Shown: positions 25,330 to 33,808, counted from the stretch's first letter. The stretch: DNA of 45,264 bases from SIG440 sp045646865 (GCA_045646865.1 JAZRLM010000005.1:1-45264); one strand, 5' to 3'. A program made the numbers and translations. The notes: generated from the letters alone by a model not told the origin.

Positions 25330-26537
25330 TAAACTGCGGCGTTGATATAATTGAAATTGAAAGAATAAAAAAGGCTGTCGAGAATACTGTAGGTTTTACC
25401 GATAAAGTATTCTCGCAGGCTGAAATTGAATATTTTATGAAATCGGGTGAAAGATTTGAAACCTTAGCCGGCTTTTATGCTGCCAAGGAGGCTTTTGTCA
25501 AGTATAAAAAGATTGGAATAAGGGGTCTTGAGCTTTCGGAGATTTCTGTTGAACACGAAAGTCCTGGGGCGCCCTTTATTGTTTTTAAGGGCGAAAGGCA
25601 AAATGTTTCGGTCAGCATTTCCCACAACAAAACAACTGCGGTGGCAGTTGTTTGCGGCGATGCCGAGTGCAAAAATATGCAAAATGTCGAGATGAAGGCT
25701 CTTATCCCCCAACGATGCGATGATGCCAATAAAGGCAGTTGCGGAAGAGTGTTTATTGTTGCAGGCAGCTGTGGCATGACGGGGGCTGCATATCTCGCGG
25801 TAAAAGGTGCATTGCGGAGCGGTGCAGGGCTTGTTACTGTGGGAACTGCCGAAAGCGAACGACATATTGTTGCCTGTATGGTGCCCGAGGCAATGACGGC
25901 ACCGCTGGAGGATAGCGACGGTAAAATTACAGAGGGGTCAATGAAGACGATTCTGAAATATGCAAATAAAGCCGATGCTGTGGTTTTTGGTCCCGGCTTG
26001 GGTCAGAACTCTGATATGCACAATATACTTAAAACCCTGCTTTTGGAGTATAAAGGGAAGTTGGTTATTGATGCAGACGGGCTTAATGCCCTCAGTAAAA
26101 ATTGCGAAATTCTCAATGAGAAGAGCTGTGACGTGGTTATTACACCACATCCCGGTGAGATGTCGCGGCTGACTAAGCTTTCCATAGATGAAATTCAGCA
26201 AAACCGCGCGGCAATTGCGGCAGACTTTGCCCAAAGGCACGGTATAACAGTTTTGATTAAGGGCCAAAATACCGTTATTGCAGCATGCGACGGGCGGATG
26301 AAGATTAACCCAACGGGAAATCCGGGTATGGCAACAGGAGGTACGGGTGATGTGCTTTCGGGGGTTATAGCAGCGTTTCTTGGTCAGGGACTTGATGCGT
26401 TTGATGCTGCGGCTTTGGGCGCATATATTCACGGTAAAGCAGGAGATATGGCGGCAGAAAAATTTGGTATTCACGGTCTTATTGCAGGGGATGTGGCAGA
26501 ATATGTTGCTATGGCCATTGTGGATGAACTTAAATAA
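25326..26537 (+). CDS. Fusion of holo-ACP synthase (AcpS) and ADP/ATP-dependent NAD(P)HX dehydratase (NnrD)
   Basis: Single ORF of 403 residues with two enzymes. Residues 1-115 are AcpS: GVDIIEIERI with the metal-binding Asp7 and AAKEAFVKY with Glu55, then VSISHNKTTAVAVV. AcpS moves phosphopantetheine from CoA to acyl carrier protein. Residues about 137-403 are the ribokinase-like NnrD/YjeF-C domain: VFIVAGSCGMTGAAYLA, VVITPHPGEMSRL and the catalytic loop MATGGTGDVLSGVIAAFLG. It repairs hydrated NAD(P)H. The NnrE epimerase domain, which commonly precedes NnrD, is absent. No stop or frameshift separates the parts. acpS beside nnr and alr is a known Firmicutes neighbourhood; the fusion is unusual. 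Confidence 0.9.
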   Translation: MINCGVDIIEIERIKKAVENTVGFTDKVFSQAEIEYFMKSGERFETLAGFYAAKEAFVKYKKIGIRGLELSEISVEHESPGAPFIVFKGERQNVSVSISHNKTTAVAVVCGDAECKNMQNVEMKALIPQRCDDANKGSCGRVFIVAGSCGMTGAAYLAVKGALRSGAGLVTVGTAESERHIVACMVPEAMTAPLEDSDGKITEGSMKTILKYANKADAVVFGPGLGQNSDMHNILKTLLLEYKGKLVIDADGLNALSKNCEILNEKSCDVVITPHPGEMSRLTKLSIDEIQQNRAAIAADFAQRHGITVLIKGQNTVIAACDGRMKINPTGNPGMATGGTGDVLSGVIAAFLGQGLDAFDAAALGAYIHGKAGDMAAEKFGIHGLIAGDVAEYVAMAIVDELK

Positions 26538-26558
26538 TTTGTAAAAAGAGATGGTAAA

Positions 26559-27722
26559 ATGACAACCGATTTAAGAGCCTGGGCAGAAATTGATTTGGAT
26601 GCCATAGGTCACAACACATCAGAGATAAAAAAGAAATTGGCAAAGGGTGCGCGTCTTATGGGTGTGGTAAAGGCAAATGCTTACGGTCACGGTGTTCGGG
26701 AGACGGCAAAGGTATTGCTGGAAAACGGTGCCGACCAATTGGCTGTTGCCTTTGCTGACGAGGCGTTGGAACTGAGAAAAGCTGGATTTGATGTCCCGAT
26801 TCTGGTTCTTGGCAATTCACCCGATTCAGACATAAAAAAGTTAATTGATTTTGATATAATGCCAACCGTTTCGGACCTTTCTTTTGCAGAAAGGCTTTCT
26901 CAGGCGTGTGACAAAAATAAAACCGTAAAGGTGCATATAAAACTTGATACAGGAATGTCGCGTATAGGATTTCTTGCAGAAGACAGCGGCACAATAGATG
27001 AAATTTTAAAGATTTCAAGCCTTCCTCATATTCAGATAGAGGGTATGTTTTCGCATTTTGCGGTGGCAGATGATGCTGCAGACGATTTTACAAGGGTGCA
27101 GTTTGACCGCTTTATGGCGGTGGGGAAGGGTCTTGAAGAAAAAGGTTTAAAAATTCCCGTTAAGCATATCTGCAATAGCGCGGGTTTATTAAAATTTCCT
27201 GAAATGCATCTTGATATGGTGCGTGCGGGTATAGTTCTTTACGGCATATACCCTTCTTCGGATTTTGATAAATCAATGATTGATTTAAAGCCGTCAATGG
27301 CGTTTAAGTCAAGGGTCAGCCATATAAAGGTGCTTGACAAAGGGGCAACTCTCAGTTATGGAAGAACCTATACTTTAAATCAATCGGCAAAAATTGCAAC
27401 CGTATCAGTCGGTTATGCCGACGGATATATGCGGAGCCTTTCAAATAAGGCTATTGTGTCTGTTAACGGATGTGAGGTAAAACAGACAGGAAGAATTTGT
27501 ATGGATCAATGTATGATTGATGTAACTGCGGTTAATAATATAAATGTCGGTGACGAGGTTATCTTGTTTGGCGGCTCGGGTAAGATTTCTGCCGAGAATA
27601 CGGCAGAGCTTATCGGCACAATCGGGTATGAGCTTGTTTGTGCAGTAGGGCGCCGTGTTCCGCGCATTTATATCAGGGACGGCGAAGTGACGGAAGTAAC
27701 TAAATATCTTCTGGATACATAG
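26559..27722 (+). CDS. alr: Alanine racemase
   Basis: Protein of 387 residues of fold-type III. The PLP-binding lysine is in VVKANAYGHG (about 36-45), and the DTGMSRIGF motif (about 130-138) is present. The C-terminal beta domain has the catalytic tyrosine in LSYGRTY and the GRICMDQCMIDV motif. It interconverts L- and D-alanine for peptidoglycan. It follows the acpS fusion by 21 bp and is followed by mazF, the conserved Firmicutes order alr-(antitoxin)-mazF with the antitoxin missing. Confidence 0.95.
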   Translation: MTTDLRAWAEIDLDAIGHNTSEIKKKLAKGARLMGVVKANAYGHGVRETAKVLLENGADQLAVAFADEALELRKAGFDVPILVLGNSPDSDIKKLIDFDIMPTVSDLSFAERLSQACDKNKTVKVHIKLDTGMSRIGFLAEDSGTIDEILKISSLPHIQIEGMFSHFAVADDAADDFTRVQFDRFMAVGKGLEEKGLKIPVKHICNSAGLLKFPEMHLDMVRAGIVLYGIYPSSDFDKSMIDLKPSMAFKSRVSHIKVLDKGATLSYGRTYTLNQSAKIATVSVGYADGYMRSLSNKAIVSVNGCEVKQTGRICMDQCMIDVTAVNNINVGDEVILFGGSGKISAENTAELIGTIGYELVCAVGRRVPRIYIRDGEVTEVTKYLLDT

Positions 27723-27754
27723 AGCCAAAATTTCATACTTTGCGTATAATGTAC

Positions 27755-27809
27755 CAAGGATTGAATGTGCGAAATGGCAGAATATGCTTTGTTTCCGCAC
27801 CAATTCTTG
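27755..27809 (+). promoter_or_regulatory. Stem-loop between alr and mazF
   Basis: CAAGGATTG (27755-27763) pairs with CAATTCTTG (27801-27809) and GTGCG (27767-27771) with CGCAC (27796-27800), with a 3-nt bulge. No T-run follows, so it is not a classical terminator. A TATAAT (27745-27750) lies just upstream without a clear -35. It could modulate mazF expression; that is inference. Confidence 0.4.
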
Positions 27810-27833
27810 AATACTTGCGGAGTGTGAATTATC

Positions 27834-28175
27834 GTGGTTATTAAAAGAGGAGATATTTATTATGCAGATTTAAGCCCTGTGGTTGGTTCGGAACAGGGCG
27901 GAGTGAGACCTGTACTTATTATCCAGAATGACGTGGGTAACAGATACAGTCCAACAGTTATTGCAACTGCCATCACATCCCAGATAAACAAAGCAAAAAT
28001 GCCCACACACATCGAACTTGATGCCAATGAATATGGGCTTTCGAAGGATTCTGTGGTTCTGGCGGAGCAAATACGGACCATTGACAAACGAAGATTAAAA
28101 GAAAAAATAGGGCACCTTGACGACGAGCTTATGACAAGAGTTAACGAGGCTCTGGAAATAAGCTTCGGTCTTTGA
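27834..28175 (+). CDS. MazF/PemK-family endoribonuclease toxin (NdoA/EndoA type)
   Basis: Protein of 113 residues with the MazF fold: VIKRGDIYYADLSPVVGSEQ at the N-terminus, GGVRPVLIIQND carrying the catalytic Arg, and ATAITSQ carrying the catalytic Thr, then PTHIELDANEYGL and AEQIRTIDKRRL. The family cleaves single-stranded RNA at short motifs. Translation begins at a GTG with GGAG some 11 nt upstream, a weak site. No MazE/CopG-type antitoxin is encoded: the 111 bp back to alr hold no ORF of that kind. Confidence 0.92.
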   Translation: MVIKRGDIYYADLSPVVGSEQGGVRPVLIIQNDVGNRYSPTVIATAITSQINKAKMPTHIELDANEYGLSKDSVVLAEQIRTIDKRRLKEKIGHLDDELMTRVNEALEISFGL

Positions 28176-28213
28176 GTGCTGTTGTGAAGCTAAAGAATAA
28201 GGAGGAACATAAC

Positions 28214-28684
28214 GTGAAAAAAAGAATGAAATTAAAAATTGTTGCAGGGCTGGTTTGCCTTTGCTCGTTGTTTATTATTACTTTGGCGGCACCTGGCACG
28301 GACGACGACCCGTTGATTTCATTATCTTATATTGAAGACGTGCTTATCCCAAAGATAGAACAGTATGTTGAGAGCAAGCTTGCAGGGTTATCTGCGGGAG
28401 GAACAGAACAAGGCACAGCAAATGCCTTCATTGTAGTAGAGGCAAAGCAAGGTGACGAAATCATCTGTTCTGCTGGTGCAGAGCTGATTTTGCGAATGGG
28501 CAAGGCTGAAATAATCGCTACCGAAAAGGGCGGTCTTGCGGATACTACCGCAGGTTACGATCTGGCAAACGGAACCGAAATGCCCGCAAACCACTTGCTT
28601 ATTGTTCCTGTTGGCGATGGCAGAGGGTTAAAGGCACAAACCGATATAATTGTGATGATTAAAGGCGACTATAACGTTAAATAA
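28214..28684 (+). CDS. Conserved secreted or membrane-anchored protein of unknown function
   Basis: Protein of 156 residues from a GTG with GGAGG 8 nt upstream; a longer GTG start overlapping mazF is less likely. A basic N-terminus and one hydrophobic stretch (LKIVAGLVCLCSLFIITLAA) form a signal peptide or anchor. Then come a helical segment (LSYIEDVLIPKIEQYVESKL) and a beta-rich domain with GDEIICSAGAELILRMGKAE and NHLLIVPVGDGRG. I recognise the pattern from other clostridial proteins without a known function. It is last in the alr-mazF unit, before a strong terminator. Confidence 0.7.
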   Translation: MKKRMKLKIVAGLVCLCSLFIITLAAPGTDDDPLISLSYIEDVLIPKIEQYVESKLAGLSAGGTEQGTANAFIVVEAKQGDEIICSAGAELILRMGKAEIIATEKGGLADTTAGYDLANGTEMPANHLLIVPVGDGRGLKAQTDIIVMIKGDYNVK

Positions 28685-28726
28685 AAAACAAGAGAAGACC
28701 GCTTATACAGTCTTCTCTTGTTTTTT
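28683..28726. terminator. Bidirectional terminator between the secreted-protein gene and ispE
   Basis: A perfect 17-bp stem (28683-28699 with 28710-28726) with A-run and T-run on opposite flanks, so it can stop transcription from both convergent units. The ispE stop codon overlaps its end. Confidence 0.9.
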
Positions 28727-29570
28727 ATACCCAATATGCAAATGGTGTAATGGTTTTAAATTTGTTATATGCCGTGTGTGCAGAGATTTCATCTGCAAAT
28801 ATTCCAAACACAGACGAGCCGCTTCCGCTCATCAGCGAGTATGCCGCACCGTTAGATAACATTATTTTTTTGTATTCTTCTATTTCGGGATATTCCTTTG
28901 CGGTAACGGTTTCCAGCACATTCCCGCAGGATGATGCCAGAAGGTCAAGGTTCCCGGTTTCAAGTGCAGTAATTGCCGACTTGGTATCGGGATGTTTTAT
29001 GCTTTCGTCAAGAACAAGATTTTTGTATACATAAGCCGTTGATACGTGAACGGGAGGTTTTGCTAATAAAATATATGCATCTGACAGCGGAGGAAGAGGT
29101 GAGAGAATTTCGCCAATGCCCTCGGCAAGCATACAACCGCCATATATAAAGAAGGGAACATCTGCACCTAAAGTTTTTGCTATAACAGCCAGTTCGTCGG
29201 TTGTAAGAGGGGTGTCAAATATTGTGTTAAGTGCGGTTAATGTTCCTGCGGCATCGGTTGAGCCACCTCCAAGACCTGCACCCATAGGAATATTTTTGCA
29301 TAAATGAATTCTTGCTGATGCGGATATTCCGGTTTTATCAAAGAATGCTTTTGCAGCTTTGTTTATAAGGTTGCTGTCGTCGGTGGGGACAGAGTCATCG
29401 GTTGATGTTAATATAATTTCACTGCCTTCGGATATTTCAAAGGTAAGTATGTCAAAAAGATTAATTTCCTGCATAATCATTGAAAGGTTGTGATATCCGT
29501 CTTCACGGCGGCTGACAACATCAAGTGAAAGATTGATTTTTGCAGGACATTTTATTTCATAATTTTTCAT
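28725..29570 (-). CDS. ispE: 4-diphosphocytidyl-2-C-methyl-D-erythritol kinase
   Basis: GHMP kinase of 281 residues. The N-terminal CPAKINLSLDVVSRREDGYH is the IspE signature with the catalytic Lys, PMGAGLGGGSTDAAGTL (about 91-107) is the ATP-binding loop, and MSGSGSSVFGIF is the third GHMP motif. It phosphorylates CDP-methylerythritol in the non-mevalonate isoprenoid pathway. It follows ftsH on the same strand after a 54-bp interval with a GC-rich hairpin; AGGAG precedes the ATG. Confidence 0.95.
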   Translation of the reverse strand: MKNYEIKCPAKINLSLDVVSRREDGYHNLSMIMQEINLFDILTFEISEGSEIILTSTDDSVPTDDSNLINKAAKAFFDKTGISASARIHLCKNIPMGAGLGGGSTDAAGTLTALNTIFDTPLTTDELAVIAKTLGADVPFFIYGGCMLAEGIGEILSPLPPLSDAYILLAKPPVHVSTAYVYKNLVLDESIKHPDTKSAITALETGNLDLLASSCGNVLETVTAKEYPEIEEYKKIMLSNGAAYSLMSGSGSSVFGIFADEISAHTAYNKFKTITPFAYWV

Positions 29571-29590
29571 TGGGGTTCGCTCCTATGTAT

Positions 29591-29618
29591 AAGGGCTGTT
29601 GCTTTTGCAACAGCCCTT
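29591..29618 (-). terminator. GC-rich hairpin between ftsH and ispE
   Basis: A 12-bp perfect stem (29591-29602 with 29607-29618, 4-nt loop) follows the ftsH stop. On the minus strand no T-run follows before the ispE ribosome site, so it may attenuate or protect mRNA ends rather than terminate fully. Confidence 0.5.
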
Positions 29619-29624
29619 TATTGC

Positions 29625-31493
29625 TTAATCTTCTGTCTTTTCGGTATCTGCAACAGTTTCTTCGGTTACAACTGCGTCAGAAGCTTCCCTATTAAAAATT
29701 GCGTCAAAGTCATCTGCATCAATTTTTTCTTTTTCAAGAAGCTGAGCAACTGTTGCTTCAACTGCTCCGGAATTAGCCTTAAGAATTTCTTCACAACGTG
29801 CATAACATTCGTCAATTATACGCTTGATTTCAGAGTCAATCTTTGCGGCAACATCTTCGCTGTAATCCTTGGTGTGACCAAAATCTCGGCCGATAAATAC
29901 TTCGTCATTGTTGTTTGCAAATGAACGTGTGCCCAAAACCTCGCTCATACCAAAGCGGACAACCATGTTTTTAGCAATGGCGGTGGCACGGTCGATATCG
30001 TTTGATGCGCCGGTGCAGATGTCTTCAAGAAAGATGCTTTCTGCTACACGTCCGCCAAGGAGTGAAATGATTTCTTCAAGCATTTCTGTTTTTGTCATAT
30101 GTGAAGAATCATCCTTGGGGAGTGACATTGTATAACCTGCAGCTCTGCCACGGGGGATAATTGAAATCTGCTGAACTCTGTCCTGAGTGGGCAGCATTTT
30201 CTGTACAACCGCGTGACCTGCCTCGTGGTATGCGGTAATCTTTTTGTCCTTTTCGGTAATTTTGCGGGTTCTTTTTTCAGGACCTGCAAGAACCTTCATA
30301 ATTGATTCTTCTAGGTCGAACATAGTGATTACCTTTGCACCAAGTCTTGCGGCGCGGAGTGCAGCCTCGTTCATAAGATTTTCAAGGTCGGCACCGGTAA
30401 AGCCAACTGTTGCCTTTGCCAGAACGTCAAGTTTAACATCATCGGCAAGGGGTTTACCCTTTGAATGAACCACAAGAATTGCTTCTCTGCCCTTTACGTC
30501 CGGGGCATCAACAACAACCTGACGGTCAAAACGACCGGGACGGAGAAGTGCGCTGTCCAGTATATCGGGGCGGTTTGTTGCGGCAATAACGATTACACCT
30601 TCGTTAACGCCAAAACCGTCCATTTCAACAAGAAGTTGATTAAGGGTCTGTTCCCTTTCGTCGTGTCCGCCGCCAAGGCCTGCGCCTCTCTGGCGACCAA
30701 CAGCGTCGATTTCGTCAATAAAGATAATGCAGGGTGCAGATTTCTTTGCCTGCTCAAAAAGGTCACGCACACGTGATGCACCCACGCCTACGAACATTTC
30801 AACAAAGTCAGAACCGGAAATTGAGAAGAAGGGAACGCCAGCTTCACCTGCAACTGCTTTGGCAAGAAGGGTTTTACCTGTTCCGGGAGGACCTACAAGG
30901 AGAACGCCCTTGGGGATTCTTGCGCCAAGCTCGCGGAATTTCTGAGGATTCTTAAGGAAATCAACAATTTCCTGCAGTTCTTCTTTTTCTTCGTCTTCAC
31001 CTGCAACATCGTCAAAGGTTTTCTTGTTCTTGTCATCAGTTACAGCCTTGGCACGGCTCTTGTTAAAGGACATAACTCCGCCTTTGCCGCCGCCTTGTGC
31101 CTGACGCATAAAGACAAACCAGAACACTATCATTATTATGATAAGCCCGAATGAAGGCAGCATACTAAGCCACCAAGGCGGTGAATCGGGTTTGGGAGTA
31201 TCTACTTTAAGACTTCCGCTTGCAATCTGACGGTCAATTTCTTCGCCTACACTCAGATACAGCACGGCATAACCCGGAGTGGCAACCTCAATCAGTGTGC
31301 CATCTGTAAGCTTTGCATGGATGATTGGGTCAACGACCTCCATTTCGGCAACCTCGCCTTTTTCGATTAAGGACACAAGGTCAGAATATACGTATTTAGT
31401 GGTTGGTTCGGGCATTGATGTCATAACGAATATAGCAAGTATTATCAGGAATAATACCAGATAGAAACCAATTCCCCTGAATGTTTTTTTCAA
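29625..31493 (-). CDS. ftsH: ATP-dependent zinc metalloprotease FtsH
   Basis: Protein of 622 residues. Two N-terminal membrane helices flank a small extracytoplasmic domain; the cytosolic AAA+ domain follows with Walker A GPPGTGKTLLAKA, Walker B IIFIDEIDAVG and the arginine region RPGRFDRQV; the zinc-protease motif is HEAGH (AYHEAGHAVVQKML). The acidic tail ends TEKTED. FtsH degrades membrane and some soluble proteins. I choose the TTG at 31493 with AGGGGG upstream: the longer ORF back to 31715 adds 74 residues unlike FtsH and coincides with the promoter and leader. Confidence 0.95.
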   Translation of the reverse strand: MKKTFRGIGFYLVLFLIILAIFVMTSMPEPTTKYVYSDLVSLIEKGEVAEMEVVDPIIHAKLTDGTLIEVATPGYAVLYLSVGEEIDRQIASGSLKVDTPKPDSPPWWLSMLPSFGLIIIMIVFWFVFMRQAQGGGKGGVMSFNKSRAKAVTDDKNKKTFDDVAGEDEEKEELQEIVDFLKNPQKFRELGARIPKGVLLVGPPGTGKTLLAKAVAGEAGVPFFSISGSDFVEMFVGVGASRVRDLFEQAKKSAPCIIFIDEIDAVGRQRGAGLGGGHDEREQTLNQLLVEMDGFGVNEGVIVIAATNRPDILDSALLRPGRFDRQVVVDAPDVKGREAILVVHSKGKPLADDVKLDVLAKATVGFTGADLENLMNEAALRAARLGAKVITMFDLEESIMKVLAGPEKRTRKITEKDKKITAYHEAGHAVVQKMLPTQDRVQQISIIPRGRAAGYTMSLPKDDSSHMTKTEMLEEIISLLGGRVAESIFLEDICTGASNDIDRATAIAKNMVVRFGMSEVLGTRSFANNNDEVFIGRDFGHTKDYSEDVAAKIDSEIKRIIDECYARCEEILKANSGAVEATVAQLLEKEKIDADDFDAIFNREASDAVVTEETVADTEKTED

Positions 31494-31563
31494 GTAATCG
31501 CCCCCTGAAATGAGAATATATATTCCGCAATGCGGAGAAGCAAAGCGGCGTAACCGCTTTGTT

Positions 31564-31610
31564 TGTCTATGTGCGTTTCCGCCTTTGACAGAAAATTTCA
31601 CACAGGCAAT
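31564..31610 (+). repeat. Partial relative of the structured repeat in the ftsH leader
   Basis: ATGTGCGTTTC (31569-31579), GAAAATTTC (31591-31599) and CAC-GGCAAT (31601-31610) recur in the same order and near-identical spacing in copy A (78-88, 103-111, 113-122). Two palindromic hairpins lie beside it (CAAAGCGG/CCGCTTTG and CCGCA/TGCGG). The 325-bp ftsH to cyclophilin interval otherwise holds only divergent promoters and AT-rich DNA. Confidence 0.4.
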
Positions 31611-31686
31611 ATTATTTCTGTTTTTATATAACAGGGAATGGTTTAATTCTCTATTATATAAAAAAGCAAACTTTTCTACATTTAGT

Positions 31687-31715
31687 ATATTACCATAAAT
31701 TTCATTTAAAAACAA
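31687..31715 (-). promoter_or_regulatory. Promoter for ftsH
   Basis: Minus-strand TTGTTT (31715-31710) and TAATAT (31692-31687) with 17-nt spacing. It implies a leader of about 185 nt with several hairpins before the TTG start. Confidence 0.55.
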
Positions 31716-31757
31716 TACCTAAAAATAAAAATTCATTAAAATGTAACATTCATAGTA

Positions 31758-31786
31758 TTGACAAATTCTGCGGGAAGAATTACAAT
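31758..31786 (+). promoter_or_regulatory. Promoter for the cyclophilin pair
   Basis: TTGACA (31758-31763) and TACAAT (31781-31786) with 17-nt spacing, 32 bp before the first cyclophilin gene. Confidence 0.8.
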
Positions 31787-31818
31787 GATTTAGAGGATAA
31801 AGAAAGGAAAATATAAAT

Positions 31819-32535
31819 ATGTCAAATAATAAAAAAAGAAACAATTCTGTTTGGAAAAAAATTACAGTTATTTTGACAATGACGGTTATGATTGCGCTTT
31901 TTGCATTTGCAGCTGCGGGTTGCGGCAAAGATGCAGAAAGTAATTTTACATCATCAACCAGCCAAAATGAAGAGAACAAAAAAGAGGAAGAAAAACCGAC
32001 AGAAAATACTAAGGAGGAAAATGTTATGACAGAAAACACAAAGATATTGGTAGAGATGGAAAACGGGGGCGAGTTTGTAATTGAACTTTATCCCGAATAT
32101 GCACCCCAGACAGTTCAGAACTTCATTGATCTTGTTTCGGACGGCTTTTACGATGGCGTGGGCTTCCACCGCGTTGTTGAAGGCTTTATGGCGCAGGGCG
32201 GCGACCCCGAAGGCACAGGTATGGGCGGCAGCGGTGTTGAGATTCCCGGCGAATTTGCGGCAAACGGTTTTGAAGGTAACACCTTGAGCCACACAAGAGG
32301 CGTAATTTCAATGGCACGCAGCCAGAATCCCGACAGCGCATCGAGTCAGTTCTTTATCTGCTATGATGATGCATCGTTCCTTGACGGTAACTATGCGGCA
32401 TTTGGTAAGGTTATCGAAGGTATGGAGGTTGTTGATGCATTCCTTGATGTTGAAAGAACCTTCAATATGTCAGGCGAGCTTGCATCACCTGTTGAGCCTA
32501 TTGTAATGAAGAGTGTTACAATCATTGAAGAATAA
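31819..32535 (+). CDS. Cyclophilin-type peptidyl-prolyl isomerase lipoprotein
   Basis: Protein of 238 residues. A basic N-terminus, hydrophobic stretch and lipobox (FAAAGC, Cys35) predict a lipoprotein on the outer membrane face. A Ser/Glu/Lys-rich linker (about 36-72) leads to a cyclophilin domain: LYPEYAPQTVQNFIDLV, the catalytic-Arg segment GFHRVVEGFMAQGGDP, MARSQNPDSASSQFFI and YAAFGKVIEGMEVVDAF. It catalyses proline cis-trans isomerisation, presumably of exported proteins. The next gene encodes a near-copy of this catalytic domain, 20 bp downstream, indicating tandem duplication. Confidence 0.9.
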   Translation: MSNNKKRNNSVWKKITVILTMTVMIALFAFAAAGCGKDAESNFTSSTSQNEENKKEEEKPTENTKEENVMTENTKILVEMENGGEFVIELYPEYAPQTVQNFIDLVSDGFYDGVGFHRVVEGFMAQGGDPEGTGMGGSGVEIPGEFAANGFEGNTLSHTRGVISMARSQNPDSASSQFFICYDDASFLDGNYAAFGKVIEGMEVVDAFLDVERTFNMSGELASPVEPIVMKSVTIIEE

Positions 32536-32555
32536 CCTATAAAAGGAGAATACCT

Positions 32556-33797
32556 ATGAAAAAAATAATGGCACTAGTACTTGCTGTGGTTATGCTTTGC
32601 AGCGTTACAGCATTTGCACATCCTTTTAAGGATGTTACCGGTCATTGGTCGGAGACTGAAATAGAAGAAGCATATACAGGCGGTTCAATAAACGGTGACC
32701 CTGACGGAAGATTCCGTCCCGATGACAAGATTTCGCGCGGTGAGTTTGTAAAAATGCTGACCTCAGCTATGTGCGAAAAGGTAGGAGCAGTTATTCCTGA
32801 TGAATTTGATGACGGAACCCATTGGGCAGCAAAGTATTATAATTTTGCAACAACCACAATTTTCATTCCCCTTGATGAAAATTCAAATGTTGGAGAAATT
32901 ACTCCGGGGGTGATGAGCGCTGCGAACTTTGATATGCCAATCAGCAGATGGGAGATGGCGTATATTGTCAGTGAAGGAATAGGAAATGTTCTGGGTATTA
33001 TTGGTCAGCCTCAGGACACAACTTATAACGACAAGTCTGAGATTGAACAGAATTATCCCGAAGCTGTCGCTGCTGCTATCGAAAATGCATTCCTTTTGCA
33101 TATAATGACAGGCGATGAAAACAGCAATATCGAACCCGGCAACGGCGGTACACGTGCTGAAGCGGTTGTTATTGTTAATCGTGTGACAAGACTTATGCAG
33201 GAAGTTATAGACTACACAAATCAGATGTATGAAGAATACGAAAAACAGATGAGCAGCAATGTTAAAACATATGAAGAAATTCCGACAGGACATCCGGTTG
33301 TTACAATTCAGATGGAGGATGGACAAAAGGTATTGATTGAGCTTTACCCCGAATATGCACCTCAGACTGTTGCTAATTTTGTGGAATTGGTTAAGAGTGG
33401 ATTTTATGATGGTTTAACATTCCACCGCATTGTTGAAGGCTTTATGGCTCAGGGCGGCGACCCTGATGGCAACGGTTCAGGCGGTAGTGAAAACACCATT
33501 GTCGGCGAGTTTGCATCAAACGGTTTTGAGCAAAATACATTAAGCCATACTCGCGGTGTGATTTCAATGGCACGCGCAGACCACCCCAACAGTGCATCAA
33601 GCCAGTTCTTTATCTGCTATGATGATGCATCATTCCTTGACGGAAATTATGCGGCATTCGGTAAGGTAATTATAGGAATGAATGTTATTGACAGCCTTTT
33701 GAAAAAGGAACTTGACTATAATCAGTCAGGAGAACTTGCATCACCCGTAGAACCTATTGTTATGAAAAAGGTTACTGTGAATTTAGGCAAGAAGTAA
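32556..33797 (+). CDS. S-layer-homology domain protein with C-terminal cyclophilin isomerase
   Basis: Protein of 413 residues. A signal peptide (about 1-21, ending TAFA) is followed by SLH repeats: FKDVTGHWSETEIEEAYTGG with DGRFRPDDKISRGEFVKML is clear, and two more degenerate repeats run to about residue 225. SLH repeats bind pyruvylated cell-wall polymer. A coiled linker leads to a cyclophilin domain (about 248-410) with TFHRIVEGFMAQGGDP and SASSQFFICYDDASF, nearly the same as in the upstream lipoprotein. This puts one isomerase on the membrane and one on the wall. Confidence 0.9.
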   Translation: MKKIMALVLAVVMLCSVTAFAHPFKDVTGHWSETEIEEAYTGGSINGDPDGRFRPDDKISRGEFVKMLTSAMCEKVGAVIPDEFDDGTHWAAKYYNFATTTIFIPLDENSNVGEITPGVMSAANFDMPISRWEMAYIVSEGIGNVLGIIGQPQDTTYNDKSEIEQNYPEAVAAAIENAFLLHIMTGDENSNIEPGNGGTRAEAVVIVNRVTRLMQEVIDYTNQMYEEYEKQMSSNVKTYEEIPTGHPVVTIQMEDGQKVLIELYPEYAPQTVANFVELVKSGFYDGLTFHRIVEGFMAQGGDPDGNGSGGSENTIVGEFASNGFEQNTLSHTRGVISMARADHPNSASSQFFICYDDASFLDGNYAAFGKVIIGMNVIDSLLKKELDYNQSGELASPVEPIVMKKVTVNLGKK

Positions 33798-33808
33798 AAC
33801 AAGAAAAC

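Noticed and set aside
31494..31715. N-terminal extension of FtsH by 74 residues
   Set aside because: The extension lacks FtsH similarity and covers the predicted promoter, leader hairpins and repeat module.
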